Shown here in pieces: positions 1 to 7,848 of a stretch of DNA of 51,282 nt. A program made the position numbers and the translations under genes. Each line of letters opens with the position of its first letter. Position 1 is the first letter of the stretch. This DNA is from Streptomyces sp. S3(2020) (GTDB lineage: Bacteria; Actinomycetota; Actinomycetes; Streptomycetales; Streptomycetaceae), in the NCBI RefSeq assembly GCF_013044505.1, contig NZ_JABERD010000058.1, positions 1 to 51,282 on the forward strand. The letters run 5' to 3'. A model generated the notes under the pieces. The model ran no database searches, was not told the origin of the DNA, and was given only the letters and a program-made list of their open reading frames with translations.

Positions 1-35
1 AAGAGACGCAAGGTCTCCTAAAGGGGAGTGTGCGG

Positions 36-236
36 ATGCCCGGCGAGACCACACGGCGGCGCGGAGCGGCGCTGGAGGCCGACCTCCTGGACGCGGCCTG
101 GGCGGAACTGGCGGCGGTCGGCTACGCCCGCCCCCCCCCGGCGGGCGTCGCCGCGCGCACGCGTCCCCGCCACCAGCGCCCCCACCCGGCCTGGCGCACC
201 GCCCTGGAGGAACGCGCTCCGCATTGAGGGCTCGCC
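36..236 (+). pseudogene. Decayed TetR-family regulator remnant
   Basis: An ATG at 36 lies behind a purine-rich RBS (about 21-28). The first roughly 27 residues read like a TetR N-terminal helix (RRGAALEADLLDAAWAELAAVG). A C-rich run near 130-140 then breaks the homology. The expected HTH continues in another frame as an ATSAPT-like segment, and a stop falls at 225-227. No ligand-binding domain follows. This is most likely a frameshifted and deleted TetR gene. The homology call rests on the N-terminal pattern only. Confidence 0.5.
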
Positions 237-296
237 GGTGGGACCGGAGGCACCCGCGAGTCGCCCGGCCCCGGCGAAGGGCGGAGGGAGGCCCCC

Positions 297-428
297 ATGG
301 CCGCCGACAAGGAAGAACCCCGCACCGACGTCCCCGACACCGACGAGGCGGGCACCGGCCGCCGGTGCGCACCCCGCCAGGCGGGCTTCCACCCTGAAGC
401 GCCGATACCGGACGAGCCCACCGGCTGA
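297..428 (+). CDS. Small hypothetical protein (43 aa), uncertain
   Basis: An ATG at 297 sits 5 nt behind a GGGAGG ribosome site. The frame is open for 43 residues and ends at TGA 426-428. The product is acidic and hydrophilic (MAADKEEPRTDVPDTDEAG) with no membrane segment or recognisable domain. It may be the surviving N-terminus of a larger decayed gene, because the region upstream is also degenerate. The good RBS is the only reason to list it. No function is assigned. Confidence 0.25.
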   Translation: MAADKEEPRTDVPDTDEAGTGRRCAPRQAGFHPEAPIPDEPTG

Positions 429-539
429 CCCTGTGGGCGCGCCGCCGCACCCGCACCCGAGCGGCGGAGGGGCCCAGTGCGTCTTGCGTTCTCGGCATGG
501 TTCATACGGCTGACGCATGGGGCCGGGTAGGGTTGCCGG

Positions 540-821
540 GTGGGACTGTCCTTGGGAGAACGTGTGAGGTCTTCGGTCGCCGCGTTGATGCACGCGACGG
601 GTGAGTCGCAGGCGGAGGTCGCCGTCGCGCTCGGGGTGAGTCAGGCACAGGTGAGCCGCCGTCAGTCCGGCAGCGCCGCCTGGAGCCTGGCCGACTGCGA
701 CGCGCTAGCCGCGCACTTCGGCATCGACGTGCTCGATCTGCTCGCCGGGCCGACCCGGGCCTGCGAGACGCTGCCCGTGCGGCGGCGCCGTACCGGAGGA
801 CCGACGGCGGTGACCCGATGA
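540..821 (+). CDS. Small XRE-type helix-turn-helix protein
   Basis: A 93-residue protein that starts at GTG 540. Residues about 22-65 form a Cro/CI-type HTH (SQAEVAVALGVSQAQVSRRQ) followed by an ALAAHFGIDVLDLL helix typical of XRE repressors. The rest is a short basic tail. Its stop overlaps the ATG of the next gene (ATGA at 818-821), so the two are translationally coupled. It is probably the DNA-binding regulator or accessory factor of the three-gene unit 540-2802. The HTH call is firm. Its target is unknown. Confidence 0.7.
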   Translation: MGLSLGERVRSSVAALMHATGESQAEVAVALGVSQAQVSRRQSGSAAWSLADCDALAAHFGIDVLDLLAGPTRACETLPVRRRRTGGPTAVTR

Positions 822-2365
822 CGGACTTCGAGGCGATCGACGCACTCCTCGCGGCCGCCCGCGAGGAGGTGCCGCTGCCCCCGGCCGAGGTGCGACGCGA
901 GCTGCGCGAGGGGCTCAACCTCTCCCGCGCCCAGGTGGCCCAGGCGCTCGGCGTGAGCCCCTCCACCGTCGGCGGCTGGGAAGCCGGGCGGGACCCGGGC
1001 GGGGACGTGCGCGAGAAGTACGCCTACTTCCTGGAGGGGGCACAGGCCAAACTCGCGGCGCGGACCGAAGAGACGGCCGCCGAACCCGTCGTAGAGCCGG
1101 AGACCGACACCGACGACTCCGACGAGTCCCCGGACGGGACCGGCGACACGGGTGAGTCGGACGAGGTCGAGGCCCTGTCGGCCCCCCAGCCGTGCGTCCT
1201 GTGCGGCATGCCCGCCCAGCACCAGGTCGCGGGCTTCCCCCAGCACTTGGACCCCGCCGACTGCGGTACGCCCGCGCCCGCAGAGCCGGAGCCGGTGGCG
1301 TCCCCGGTCGCTCCTCCCCGGCGTGCGGAACCGGCCCCGGCAGGGCGCCACAAGCCGGTCCGTGTCGTCCCCGTCGGACGCCGTATGCAGACCGCCTCGC
1401 AGGAGCCCGACCTGATCGGTGCCGCGGTGGCCGCCGCTCTGGAGAAGCACAGCGGCGATCTGGAGGCCGCGACCGCGGCCCTGGTCAAGCGGGCCATCCC
1501 GGACGCCATGGCGCTGCTGGACGAGACCCGCAAGGGCGGTCGCTACGACGTCGTCGCGCACCCCTGGATCCCGGACATCCTGCGCAAGCAGTCCGCCCGC
1601 GGTGCCGACCGGATCTGGGAGGCCCGTCCCAAGTGGGCGCGGACCGAACTCCCGTCCGGCGCCCACGAGGTGACCGCCCTCGACATCAACGGCGCCTACC
1701 TGTCGGCGCTCAAGACCCATCTGCCGATCGGTCAGTTGGAACACTCCACCGGCTTCGACCACGACCGCCGGCGGGCCGGCGTCCATCTCATCACCCCCTC
1801 CGAGTGGGACCACGACGCCCACCTGCCCAACCCGATCGGCAACCGTGACGAGCCCGGCCCCCTCTGGGTCACCGAACCGACGCTGCGCCTGCTGCTGCGC
1901 CTGTCGGGTCCCAAGTACGGCCTGTGCGACCCGCCGGAGATCCACGAGTCGTTCACCTCGGGAGCGACCGAGAGCCTTCTGGAGAAGTTCCGCGTCGCTC
2001 TGAAGGACGCCCGGGACCGGGCGATCGCCGAGGACGACGACGTGACGCTGGAGTACGTGAAGGCGATGTACTCCAAGTTCGTCTCCACCATGGGCGAGTC
2101 GAACTACAACCGTGAGCTCTACCGCCCCGACTGGATGCACCTCATCCGCTCCCAGGCCTTCGCCAACCTCTGGACGAAGGCCTACAAGGCCCACGAGGAG
2201 GGCCTCATGGTCGTCCGCGCCATGGGCACCGACGAGTTGCACGTCATCGGGGACTGGCGAGCGGTCTTCCCGGAGGGCCGCGGGGTCTCCGACGTGAAGG
2301 TCAAGGAGACGTACACCGTCGGCGAGGACGTCGATCCCGCGGCCGCGGGGGAGGGGGACGACTGA
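818..2365 (+). CDS. XRE-HTH protein resembling telomere-associated Tap, with PolB-like palm motifs
   Basis: A 515-residue protein. Residues about 25-75 form an HTH (LSRAQVAQALGVSPSTVGGW). An acidic linker follows, then a possible zinc knuckle (C126, C129, H143, C149), a Pro/Ala-rich linker, and a large C-terminal domain from about 195. That domain contains TALDINGAYLSAL (287-299), which looks like motif A of family-B DNA polymerases, and a Lys-rich KAMYSKFVSTMG (415-426) in the place of motif B. GTDELHV (470-476) sits where DTDS motif C would be, with the first Asp replaced by Gly. The order and a later YRPDW...NLW segment also recall Tap proteins of Streptomyces linear replicons, from memory. 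No exonuclease domain is seen. It is coupled to the XRE gene before it and lies 2 bp from the next gene. Function unknown. Confidence 0.6.
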   Translation: MTDFEAIDALLAAAREEVPLPPAEVRRELREGLNLSRAQVAQALGVSPSTVGGWEAGRDPGGDVREKYAYFLEGAQAKLAARTEETAAEPVVEPETDTDDSDESPDGTGDTGESDEVEALSAPQPCVLCGMPAQHQVAGFPQHLDPADCGTPAPAEPEPVASPVAPPRRAEPAPAGRHKPVRVVPVGRRMQTASQEPDLIGAAVAAALEKHSGDLEAATAALVKRAIPDAMALLDETRKGGRYDVVAHPWIPDILRKQSARGADRIWEARPKWARTELPSGAHEVTALDINGAYLSALKTHLPIGQLEHSTGFDHDRRRAGVHLITPSEWDHDAHLPNPIGNRDEPGPLWVTEPTLRLLLRLSGPKYGLCDPPEIHESFTSGATESLLEKFRVALKDARDRAIAEDDDVTLEYVKAMYSKFVSTMGESNYNRELYRPDWMHLIRSQAFANLWTKAYKAHEEGLMVVRAMGTDELHVIGDWRAVFPEGRGVSDVKVKETYTVGEDVDPAAAGEGDD

Positions 2366-2367
2366 CG

Positions 2368-2802
2368 GTGAGCACCGTCATCGACTTCTTCGTGGCGCCG
2401 GACGACACGTCGGCCGCCACGGCGCTGCGGGCCCGGCCGGGCCCCGCCCACGAGCCGCTCTCCGTCGGCAACTTCGACGTCGAGGAGGCCGTGGTCGAGT
2501 GGGAGTGCCTCCTGGTCGGCACCACGTTCGAGGACCTCGTGGACGCCGGGGAACCCCGTACGGTCGCCGACCGGGACGAGGACGAGTGCCTGGTGTTCGC
2601 GCTCTCGCCGCGGCTGTGCGCAGCTCTCGCCGCGGCCGAGGAGTCCCGGCTCCGTGACGTCGCCCGCTCATGGGTGGAGTGGCGCGCGCGGGACGGCGAG
2701 GTCTTCGAGCCGGAGATCGCCCACGGGATCGTGGGCGATCTGGCGGCACTCGCCGGCCGCGCCGGACGCAGCGAGCAGGGCGTCTACTGCCGGGTCGGCT
2801 AG
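2368..2802 (+). CDS. Hypothetical acidic protein, third gene of the Tap-like operon
   Basis: A 144-residue protein that starts at GTG 2368, 2 nt after the preceding stop, so it is clearly co-transcribed. It is acidic, predicted soluble and mostly helical, with no signal peptide or membrane segment. I recognise no catalytic motif. The conserved-looking core is VVEWECLLVGTTFEDLVDAG, followed by a regular helical C-terminus. Its fixed place behind the HTH/PolB-like gene suggests a dedicated partner. It is not similar in length or sequence to Tpg, the terminal protein that accompanies tap in linear replicons. Confidence 0.6.
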   Translation: MSTVIDFFVAPDDTSAATALRARPGPAHEPLSVGNFDVEEAVVEWECLLVGTTFEDLVDAGEPRTVADRDEDECLVFALSPRLCAALAAAEESRLRDVARSWVEWRARDGEVFEPEIAHGIVGDLAALAGRAGRSEQGVYCRVG

Positions 2803-2810
2803 CGCTCGGC

Positions 2811-3776
2811 TCAGGTGCGGAACGCGTTCACGCCGGTCAGTTCCGCCGACAGCTCCCAGAGGCGGGCCGCCTGCTCCGGGTCGATCGCCCAGTCCTTGAC
2901 GCCGCTGCGCTCGCCGTCGGCCGGGGCGGGCTCGGCGATGTCGCAGTCCTCCAGGTACACACCGCCGAGTCCGTCCAACTGGGGCGAGGTCGCGGCCCAG
3001 ACCTGGGTGGCCGCACCCTCCTGGGGGGTCTTGAAGCCGACCTGCGGGATCGGGTTGCCGTCCTCGTCGATCCAGCCGCTCGCGATCATCTCCTCCTTGG
3101 GCAGATGCCGCTGAAGAGGAGTCATGATGCCGCCGGGGTGCAGCGAGAAGGCGCGGACGCCGTGCTCCTGGCCGAGCCGGTCCAGGTGGACGGCGAACAG
3201 GACGTTCGCGGTCTTGGCCTGGCCGTACGCCGGCCACTTGTCGTAGTCGCCGTGCTGCCAGTGGACGTCGTCCCAGCGCATCCCGGAGAAGTGATGGCCC
3301 CGCGAGGACACCGACACCACCCGGGCGCCGCCGCTCCCGATCGCCGGCCACAGCCGGTTGACCAGCGCGAAGTGGCCGAGGTGGTTGGTGGCGAACTGCG
3401 CCTCCCAGCCGGGGCCGACCCGGGTCTCGGGGCAGGCCATGATCCCGGCGTTGTCGATCATGAAGTCGATACGGCGGTCGGAGGCGAGGAACCGCTCGGC
3501 GAAGCCGCGCACGCTGTCCAGGTCGCCGAGGTCCAGCTCGTCCACCTCGACGCCGTCGATGCCCGCCAGCGCCTCCCGGGCGACCGTGGGACGGCGGGCC
3601 GGTACGACGACCCGGGCGCCCGCCTCGGTGAGCGCCCGGGTGGTCTCCAGACCGAGCCCCGAGTAGCCGCCGGTGACGACCGCGAGCCTGCCGGTGAGGT
3701 CCAGGCCCGCGAGGACGTCGGCGGCGGTGCTGTGGGCGTCGAAGCCCGATCCGATCTTGTGCTGTGCAGTGCTCAT
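2811..3776 (-). CDS. Short-chain dehydrogenase/reductase
   Basis: A 321-residue classical-type SDR. The NAD(P)-binding TGGYSGLG lies at residues 35-42, NAGIM at 109-113, a catalytic Ser in VVSVSSRG (about 157) and YGQAK (Y184, K188). The overall shape (long C-terminal extension, HPGGIMTPL) fits the retinol dehydrogenase/protochlorophyllide-reductase-like SDRs. The substrate cannot be read. I chose ATG 3776 because an SDR N-terminus begins there and a MerR-type promoter places the transcript start at about the same base. The frame runs on upstream, but the extra residues look non-coding. It converges closely on the Tap-like operon. Confidence 0.85.
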   Translation of the reverse strand: MSTAQHKIGSGFDAHSTAADVLAGLDLTGRLAVVTGGYSGLGLETTRALTEAGARVVVPARRPTVAREALAGIDGVEVDELDLGDLDSVRGFAERFLASDRRIDFMIDNAGIMACPETRVGPGWEAQFATNHLGHFALVNRLWPAIGSGGARVVSVSSRGHHFSGMRWDDVHWQHGDYDKWPAYGQAKTANVLFAVHLDRLGQEHGVRAFSLHPGGIMTPLQRHLPKEEMIASGWIDEDGNPIPQVGFKTPQEGAATQVWAATSPQLDGLGGVYLEDCDIAEPAPADGERSGVKDWAIDPEQAARLWELSAELTGVNAFRT

Positions 3777-3783
3777 GCCGGGA

Positions 3784-3814
3784 ACGCTACGAATTGGAGT
3801 GCGCTCGAAGTCAA
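3784..3814 (-). promoter_or_regulatory. MerR-type promoter for the SDR gene, probably leaderless
   Basis: On the minus strand a -35 TTGACT (3809-3814) and a -10 TAGCGT (3784-3789) are separated by 19 bp, the over-long spacer typical of MerR-controlled promoters. The spacer contains an imperfect dyad, TTGGAGTGCGCTCGAA (plus strand, 3794-3809). The -10 ends 7 nt before the ATG at 3776, so the mRNA is probably leaderless. No merR gene is in the window. Confidence 0.5.
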
Positions 3815-3929
3815 GCGGAACCCTCCGGGGCGGGGTCGGCGCAAGAGGAAGCCCCGACCGGACGGGGGAATCACGGTCGGGGCGGTCAAGGCGTGGGCGC
3901 GGATGGCGGTCGCCTCTCGGCGAAAGGCT

Positions 3930-3963
3930 CCACAGGGCTTCAGCCGAACGATCGTCCCTGTGG
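3930..3963. terminator. Inverted repeat, possible terminator after the PHP gene
   Basis: Perfect 8-bp arms, CCACAGGG (3930-3937) and CCCTGTGG (3956-3963), are separated by an 18-nt loop. The repeat lies about 110 nt past the stop of the minus-strand PHP gene and upstream of the SDR promoter. The rest of 3815-4070 shows no gene. Confidence 0.35.
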
Positions 3964-4070
3964 GCAAAAGGTGAGGCCCGGGGACACTGTCCCATCCACA
4001 CCCACGTGTCGTTCAACGGACAACCACCCATAGGTGTTCCCCGGTCTGTCGCGTTATGGCGTGAGCTGCG

Positions 4071-5090
4071 TCACCGCCCATGTGTCCGGGTCCAGGCCAG
4101 CAGTTTCTCCCGGGGCCATGTGGTGATCACACGCTCGTCGGGCACCCCGCACTCCTCTGCCCGCGCGCAGCCGAAGATCTGCCAGTCCAGCTGGCCCGGC
4201 GCGTGCGCGTCGGTGTCGACGGAGAACAGCACGCCCGCCGCCACGGCCCGCCGCAGCAGCCGCCGGGGCGGGTCGAGCCGCTCGGGCCGGCTGTTGATCT
4301 CCACGGCGGTGCCCGACTCGGCGCACGCGGCGAACACCTCGTCGGCGTCGAACTCCGACTCCGGCCGTCCTTTCCCGGTGACCAGCCGTCCGGTGCAGTG
4401 GCCGAGGACGTCCGCGTGCGGATCGCGTACGGCGGCGACCATGCGTCGGGTCATCGAGCGGGCGTCCATGCGCAGCTTGGAGTGCACGGAGACGACCACG
4501 ACGTCGAGCCGCCGCAGGAGCTCCTCCTCCTGGTCGAGGGAGCCGTCGTCGAGGATGTCGCACTCGATGCCGGTGAGCAGCCGGAAGGGCGCCCAGGTCG
4601 CGTTGAGCTCCGCCACCACGTCCAGCTGCTCGCGCAGCCGCTCGGGGGACAGGCCGCGGGCCACGGTCAGCCGCGGGGAGTGGTCGGTCAGCACCGCCCA
4701 CTCGTGCCCGAGCTCCGCCGCCGTCCGGCCCATGAGCTCGATGGGGCTGCCGCCGTCGGACCAGTCGGAGTGGACATGGCAGTCGCCCCGCAGCAGCGCC
4801 CGCAGCCGCTGTCCGCCCCGCACGGCCGGCACGGTGGGTGTCTCGCCCCGGAGCTTCTCCAGATAGCCCGGCACCTCTCCGGCGAGCGCCTCACGCACCA
4901 CGTTCGCCGTCTTCGGTCCGACCCCCTTGAGCGACTCCAGGGTCCCGGCCGCCGCTCGCTCGCGCACCTCTTCCTCGGGCAGCGCCGCCAGCACCCGGGC
5001 GGCCGTACGGAAGGCGCGCACGCGGTACGTCGGCGCCAGGGACCGCTCCAGCAGGAAGGCGATCCGGTCCAGTGCCTCGACGGGGTCCAT
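4071..5090 (-). CDS. Helix-hairpin-helix plus PHP-domain phosphoesterase (PolX-like C-terminus)
   Basis: A 339-residue protein that starts at ATG 5090 behind a strong GGAGGAGGTGG site. Residues about 1-75 resemble the Pol beta/PolX helical domain, with a DNA-binding HhH (LESLKGVGPKTANVV, 51-65). From about 100 there is a PHP domain with metal ligands: CHVHSDWSDG (104-113), TDHS (135-138), GIEC, VVSVHSK and DTDAHA near the C-terminus. The nucleotidyltransferase palm of full PolX is absent. It is probably a metal-dependent DNA phosphatase, nuclease or histidinol-phosphatase-like enzyme. This domain pairing is common in actinobacteria. It is divergent from the small gene at 5202. Confidence 0.8.
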   Translation of the reverse strand: MDPVEALDRIAFLLERSLAPTYRVRAFRTAARVLAALPEEEVRERAAAGTLESLKGVGPKTANVVREALAGEVPGYLEKLRGETPTVPAVRGGQRLRALLRGDCHVHSDWSDGGSPIELMGRTAAELGHEWAVLTDHSPRLTVARGLSPERLREQLDVVAELNATWAPFRLLTGIECDILDDGSLDQEEELLRRLDVVVVSVHSKLRMDARSMTRRMVAAVRDPHADVLGHCTGRLVTGKGRPESEFDADEVFAACAESGTAVEINSRPERLDPPRRLLRRAVAAGVLFSVDTDAHAPGQLDWQIFGCARAEECGVPDERVITTWPREKLLAWTRTHGR

Positions 5091-5201
5091 CGCCACCTCC
5101 TCCTCCAGGGTTCCCCAGCCGTACGGGGACCGCACGGCGGACACAGGGATGCCTTTGCCCTCTCATGTCCCTCTTGCGGAATGCGTTCTACGCTCTATTG
5201 C

Positions 5202-5438
5202 ATGACCGAAATCGCGAGCCCGTACATCTCGAATCCACGAATCCTGGTGCTCGGGGTGCAGCCCGGTACGCCGCCGTTCCGGATCGTGGAGATCGACGGA
5301 GAGGTGGTCGGTGAGGCGAAAGCCGTCACCGATGTCCTGGCGGCCGCCGCCGCGTGGGGCATCACGGTCCACGACCTGGACGACCCGGACGTGGTGCGCT
5401 GGGTGGGCGGAGACAAGTTCACCTGGACCCGGCACTAG
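5202..5438 (+). CDS. Conserved small hypothetical protein (78 aa)
   Basis: ATG 5202 begins a 78-residue soluble, acidic protein with a beta-rich start (RILVLGVQPGTPPFRIVEIDGEVVGEA) and ends DVVRWVGGDKFTWTRH. Codon use matches the neighbours. The pattern of small beta strands around a GEVVGEA turn recalls short orphan proteins that are widespread in Streptomyces, but I know no function. It is divergent from the PHP gene, with about 110 bp between the starts. Confidence 0.6.
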   Translation: MTEIASPYISNPRILVLGVQPGTPPFRIVEIDGEVVGEAKAVTDVLAAAAAWGITVHDLDDPDVVRWVGGDKFTWTRH

Positions 5439-5509
5439 GACCGGGGCCCGTCGAGGGTGCGCGGGACGTTTCGGTCCTCGCCGAAGCGTTCGGTTCCTAA
5501 GCTCCCCTC

Positions 5510-6280
5510 ATGGAAGATCTCGGAGAGCTGCTCGCCGTCCTGGCCGCGGGCCTCGGTGCCGGTGCCGTCAACGCCGCCGTCGGGTCCGGGACGCTGATCA
5601 GCTTTCCGGTGCTGCTCGCGGTCGGTCTGCCGCCGGTCACGGCAGCGGTCTCCAACGCGCTCGGCCTGATCCCCGGTTCGATCAGCGCGGCCATCGGATA
5701 CCGGCGGGAACTCGCGGGCCAGCGCCGGCGCATCCTCACGTGGAGCGTCGGCGCCCTGGTGGGCGGCCTGACGGGAGCCACGCTCCTGCTCGCCCTGCCC
5801 GCCTCGGCGTTCGAACGGATCGTGCCGGCCCTGGTGGGCCTCGCACTGGTGCTGGTCGTCCTCCAGCCCCTGATCGGCCGACGGCTGCGGGACCGCCGTA
5901 CCCGCGAAGGCCGCACCGCGCCCGCCGACGGCGGCCCGCCGCTGATCGTCGGACTGACACTGGCCAGCGTCTACGGCGGCTACTTCTCCGCCGCCCAGGG
6001 GATCATCTACGTCTCGCTCATGGGCCTGCGCCTCGACGACGGCCTCCAGCGCCTCAACGCCGTCAAGAACGTCCTCGTCGCCGTCGTCAACACCGTCGCC
6101 GCGCTCTTCTTCCTCGTCGTCGCCGACTTCGACTGGACGGCCGTCGCCCTGCTCGCGGTCGGTTCCGCCGTGGGCGGGCAGGCCGGAGCGGCGGCGGGCC
6201 GCCGGCTCCACCCGGCGGTCCTGCGCGGACTCATCGTCGTGGTGGGTACGGCGGCCATCGTCCAGCTGTCCGTCCGCTGA
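5510..6280 (+). CDS. TauE/SafE (TSUP) family membrane transporter
   Basis: A 256-residue protein with about seven to eight hydrophobic segments. The N-terminal AVNAAVGSGTLISFPVLL is the first TSUP repeat signature, and GGYFSAAQGIIYVSLM is the second. The length is normal for the family. These proteins export sulfite, sulfonates or other organic anions. The substrate here cannot be read. ATG 5510 is used. The gene stands alone on the plus strand, and its stop is 2 bp from the convergent VanZ-like stop. Confidence 0.85.
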   Translation: MEDLGELLAVLAAGLGAGAVNAAVGSGTLISFPVLLAVGLPPVTAAVSNALGLIPGSISAAIGYRRELAGQRRRILTWSVGALVGGLTGATLLLALPASAFERIVPALVGLALVLVVLQPLIGRRLRDRRTREGRTAPADGGPPLIVGLTLASVYGGYFSAAQGIIYVSLMGLRLDDGLQRLNAVKNVLVAVVNTVAALFFLVVADFDWTAVALLAVGSAVGGQAGAAAGRRLHPAVLRGLIVVVGTAAIVQLSVR

Positions 6281-6282
6281 CG

Positions 6283-6897
6283 TCAGCGGTGCACCGCCCG
6301 GCTCAGCCGCCGCCCCAGCAGGACGTAGCCGATCAGGGCCCCGGTGGTGTTGAGGATGACGTCGTCGATGTCGAAGGCCCGCCCGGTGATCATCGCGCCC
6401 TGGGCGAACTCCACCAGCAGCATCACGACAGCCGTCAGCAGGAGCACACGCAGGACACCCCGGGTCCGCGGGGCGAGCACGGGGACCAGGACGCCGAACG
6501 GGACGCCGAGCAGCAGGTTGCCGCCGACCTGTTTGGCGGCGTCCCGCAGTTCCGGCTGATCGAGATAGGCCCGCAGCGAGCGGCCCGGGTGCAGATTGGT
6601 GTGGGTCAGCGCCTCCGACGCGGGCGAGGGCTCCAGGGTGAGCCGGGCCAGCACGACGGCGAACGCCACCATGAACGCGAACGCGGCCACCATCCCCACC
6701 AGTCGGCGCATGAAGGCCAGGGGGCTGCGCCGCTGCTTCGGGGCGGTCTCGGCCCTGGCCGTCTTCGTCCGGGCGGTCTTCGTCGTCGCGGTCTTCGTCC
6801 TGGCGGTCTTCGTCCTTGTGGTCCCGGGTTCGGTCGCCGCCGCCTTGCCGGTGCGCAGGCGGAGCGCGGATCGCGGACGAAAGGCTGTACGGGCCAT
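6283..6897 (-). CDS. VanZ-like membrane protein with basic repeat N-terminus
   Basis: A 204-residue protein. Residues about 25-52 are a Thr/Lys/Ala/Arg repeat (TKTAR units). About four membrane segments follow, with the VanZ hallmarks GGNLLLGVPFGVLVP, LLVEFAQ and DIDDVILNTTGALIGY. VanZ-like proteins can lower teicoplanin binding, but most chromosomal copies have no proven role. The basic tail before the first membrane segment is unusual and is encoded by a 15-bp tandem repeat. It is convergent with the TSUP gene. Confidence 0.8.
   Translation of the reverse strand: MARTAFRPRSALRLRTGKAAATEPGTTRTKTARTKTATTKTARTKTARAETAPKQRRSPLAFMRRLVGMVAAFAFMVAFAVVLARLTLEPSPASEALTHTNLHPGRSLRAYLDQPELRDAAKQVGGNLLLGVPFGVLVPVLAPRTRGVLRVLLLTAVVMLLVEFAQGAMITGRAFDIDDVILNTTGALIGYVLLGRRLSRAVHR
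6758..6817 (-). repeat. Four 15-bp tandem repeats inside the VanZ-like gene
   Basis: Four copies of a 15-bp unit (plus strand gcggtcttcgtcctg and close variants) encode the KTAR/TKTAR pentapeptides of the cytoplasmic tail. In-frame copy-number change would lengthen or shorten the tail without frameshift. Confidence 0.75.
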
Positions 6898-7043
6898 GCG
6901 GTCCTCCAGTCTTCAACTTCCCTGCGTCGTAAGCCGATTACCCGCGATCGAGCCGACAATGCGGGTGCGGTACCCGGCTTCGCCGACGTGTGGTCCACGC
7001 CGTGGACGAAGCCGGGTCCGGGGCCGGTTCGCGGACGGGACGG

Positions 7044-7706
7044 TCAGGTGCCGAACGACACGGTCACCTCCTTGAAGCCGAGGGAGTGCAGCAGGCCTTC
7101 GAGCATGTCGCTGGTGTTGGTCTCGGCGCGCTTGGTCAGCCCGCTCTCCTTGGCCGCGTCGCCGATGTGCTTCACCGCGAGCTTCTGCACGGCCTGTTCA
7201 CCGTTCGGGTTGTCCGAGAACAGGTCGCCCAGCCGGTCGAGGAGACCCCGCTGCTTGGACACCGCGTAGGAGCGGTCGGCGTCCAGGGCGGGCTTGCCGA
7301 GCTGCGCGTGCGGCAGGTGCAGCGTGGCGGACGTGCGGTCCTCGTTGACCGTCACGTCGTCCTTGGCCACCTTGCCGAGGTCGACATACGCGTCGACGGT
7401 GCCCGCCCCCACGTACAGGGTGCGGCTGCCGCGGATCGCGTCGGGCAGGTACTTGGCGTCCTTCTCCAGGTCCACGACGACCTGGAAATTGCCGGAGGCG
7501 GCGTCATAGCGGCTGAGGTCCTGGATGGACTGGAGCAGCGCGGGCCCCGAGCGGTCGTTGGTCTCCGTGCCGAACAGGTCCTTGAGGCCGGGGAGCAGGC
7601 TCAGCCGGATGCCGGCGAAGAACACGACGAGCACCAGTACGACGGCGCTCACCAACTTCGCCCAGCCGGGCATGCGCTTGGACACGCGCCTGATGGGAGT
7701 CGTCAT
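7044..7706 (-). CDS. DUF4230 domain membrane-anchored protein
   Basis: A 220-residue protein with one N-terminal membrane anchor (residues about 15-38, LVSAVVLVLVVFFAGIRLSLLP) and an extracytoplasmic domain. The pattern ALLQSIQDLSRYDAASGNFQVVVDLE matches DUF4230 proteins, whose role is unknown. Basic residues precede the anchor, which suggests an inside N-terminus. It is divergent from the P450 gene, with about 140 bp between. About 145 bp between it and the VanZ-like gene holds no gene. Confidence 0.8.
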   Translation of the reverse strand: MTTPIRRVSKRMPGWAKLVSAVVLVLVVFFAGIRLSLLPGLKDLFGTETNDRSGPALLQSIQDLSRYDAASGNFQVVVDLEKDAKYLPDAIRGSRTLYVGAGTVDAYVDLGKVAKDDVTVNEDRTSATLHLPHAQLGKPALDADRSYAVSKQRGLLDRLGDLFSDNPNGEQAVQKLAVKHIGDAAKESGLTKRAETNTSDMLEGLLHSLGFKEVTVSFGT

Positions 7707-7848
7707 GCGACGGCCCTCCTTCCTGCTCTTCGAATGCCCTCCAAAACCCTTGTCAGACCGGAGCGTTGGCCGATTGCCACCGCTGACGGAGGCACGGACG
7801 GCGCACTAGCGTGGAAAGCCTTCCGAACCGGCGCTTCTGGAGACCCGG

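Noticed and set aside
662..2242. A 526-codon minus-strand frame opposite the Tap-like gene
   Set aside because: The plus-strand frame has an HTH, coupling overlaps and codon bias. The minus frame has none of these.
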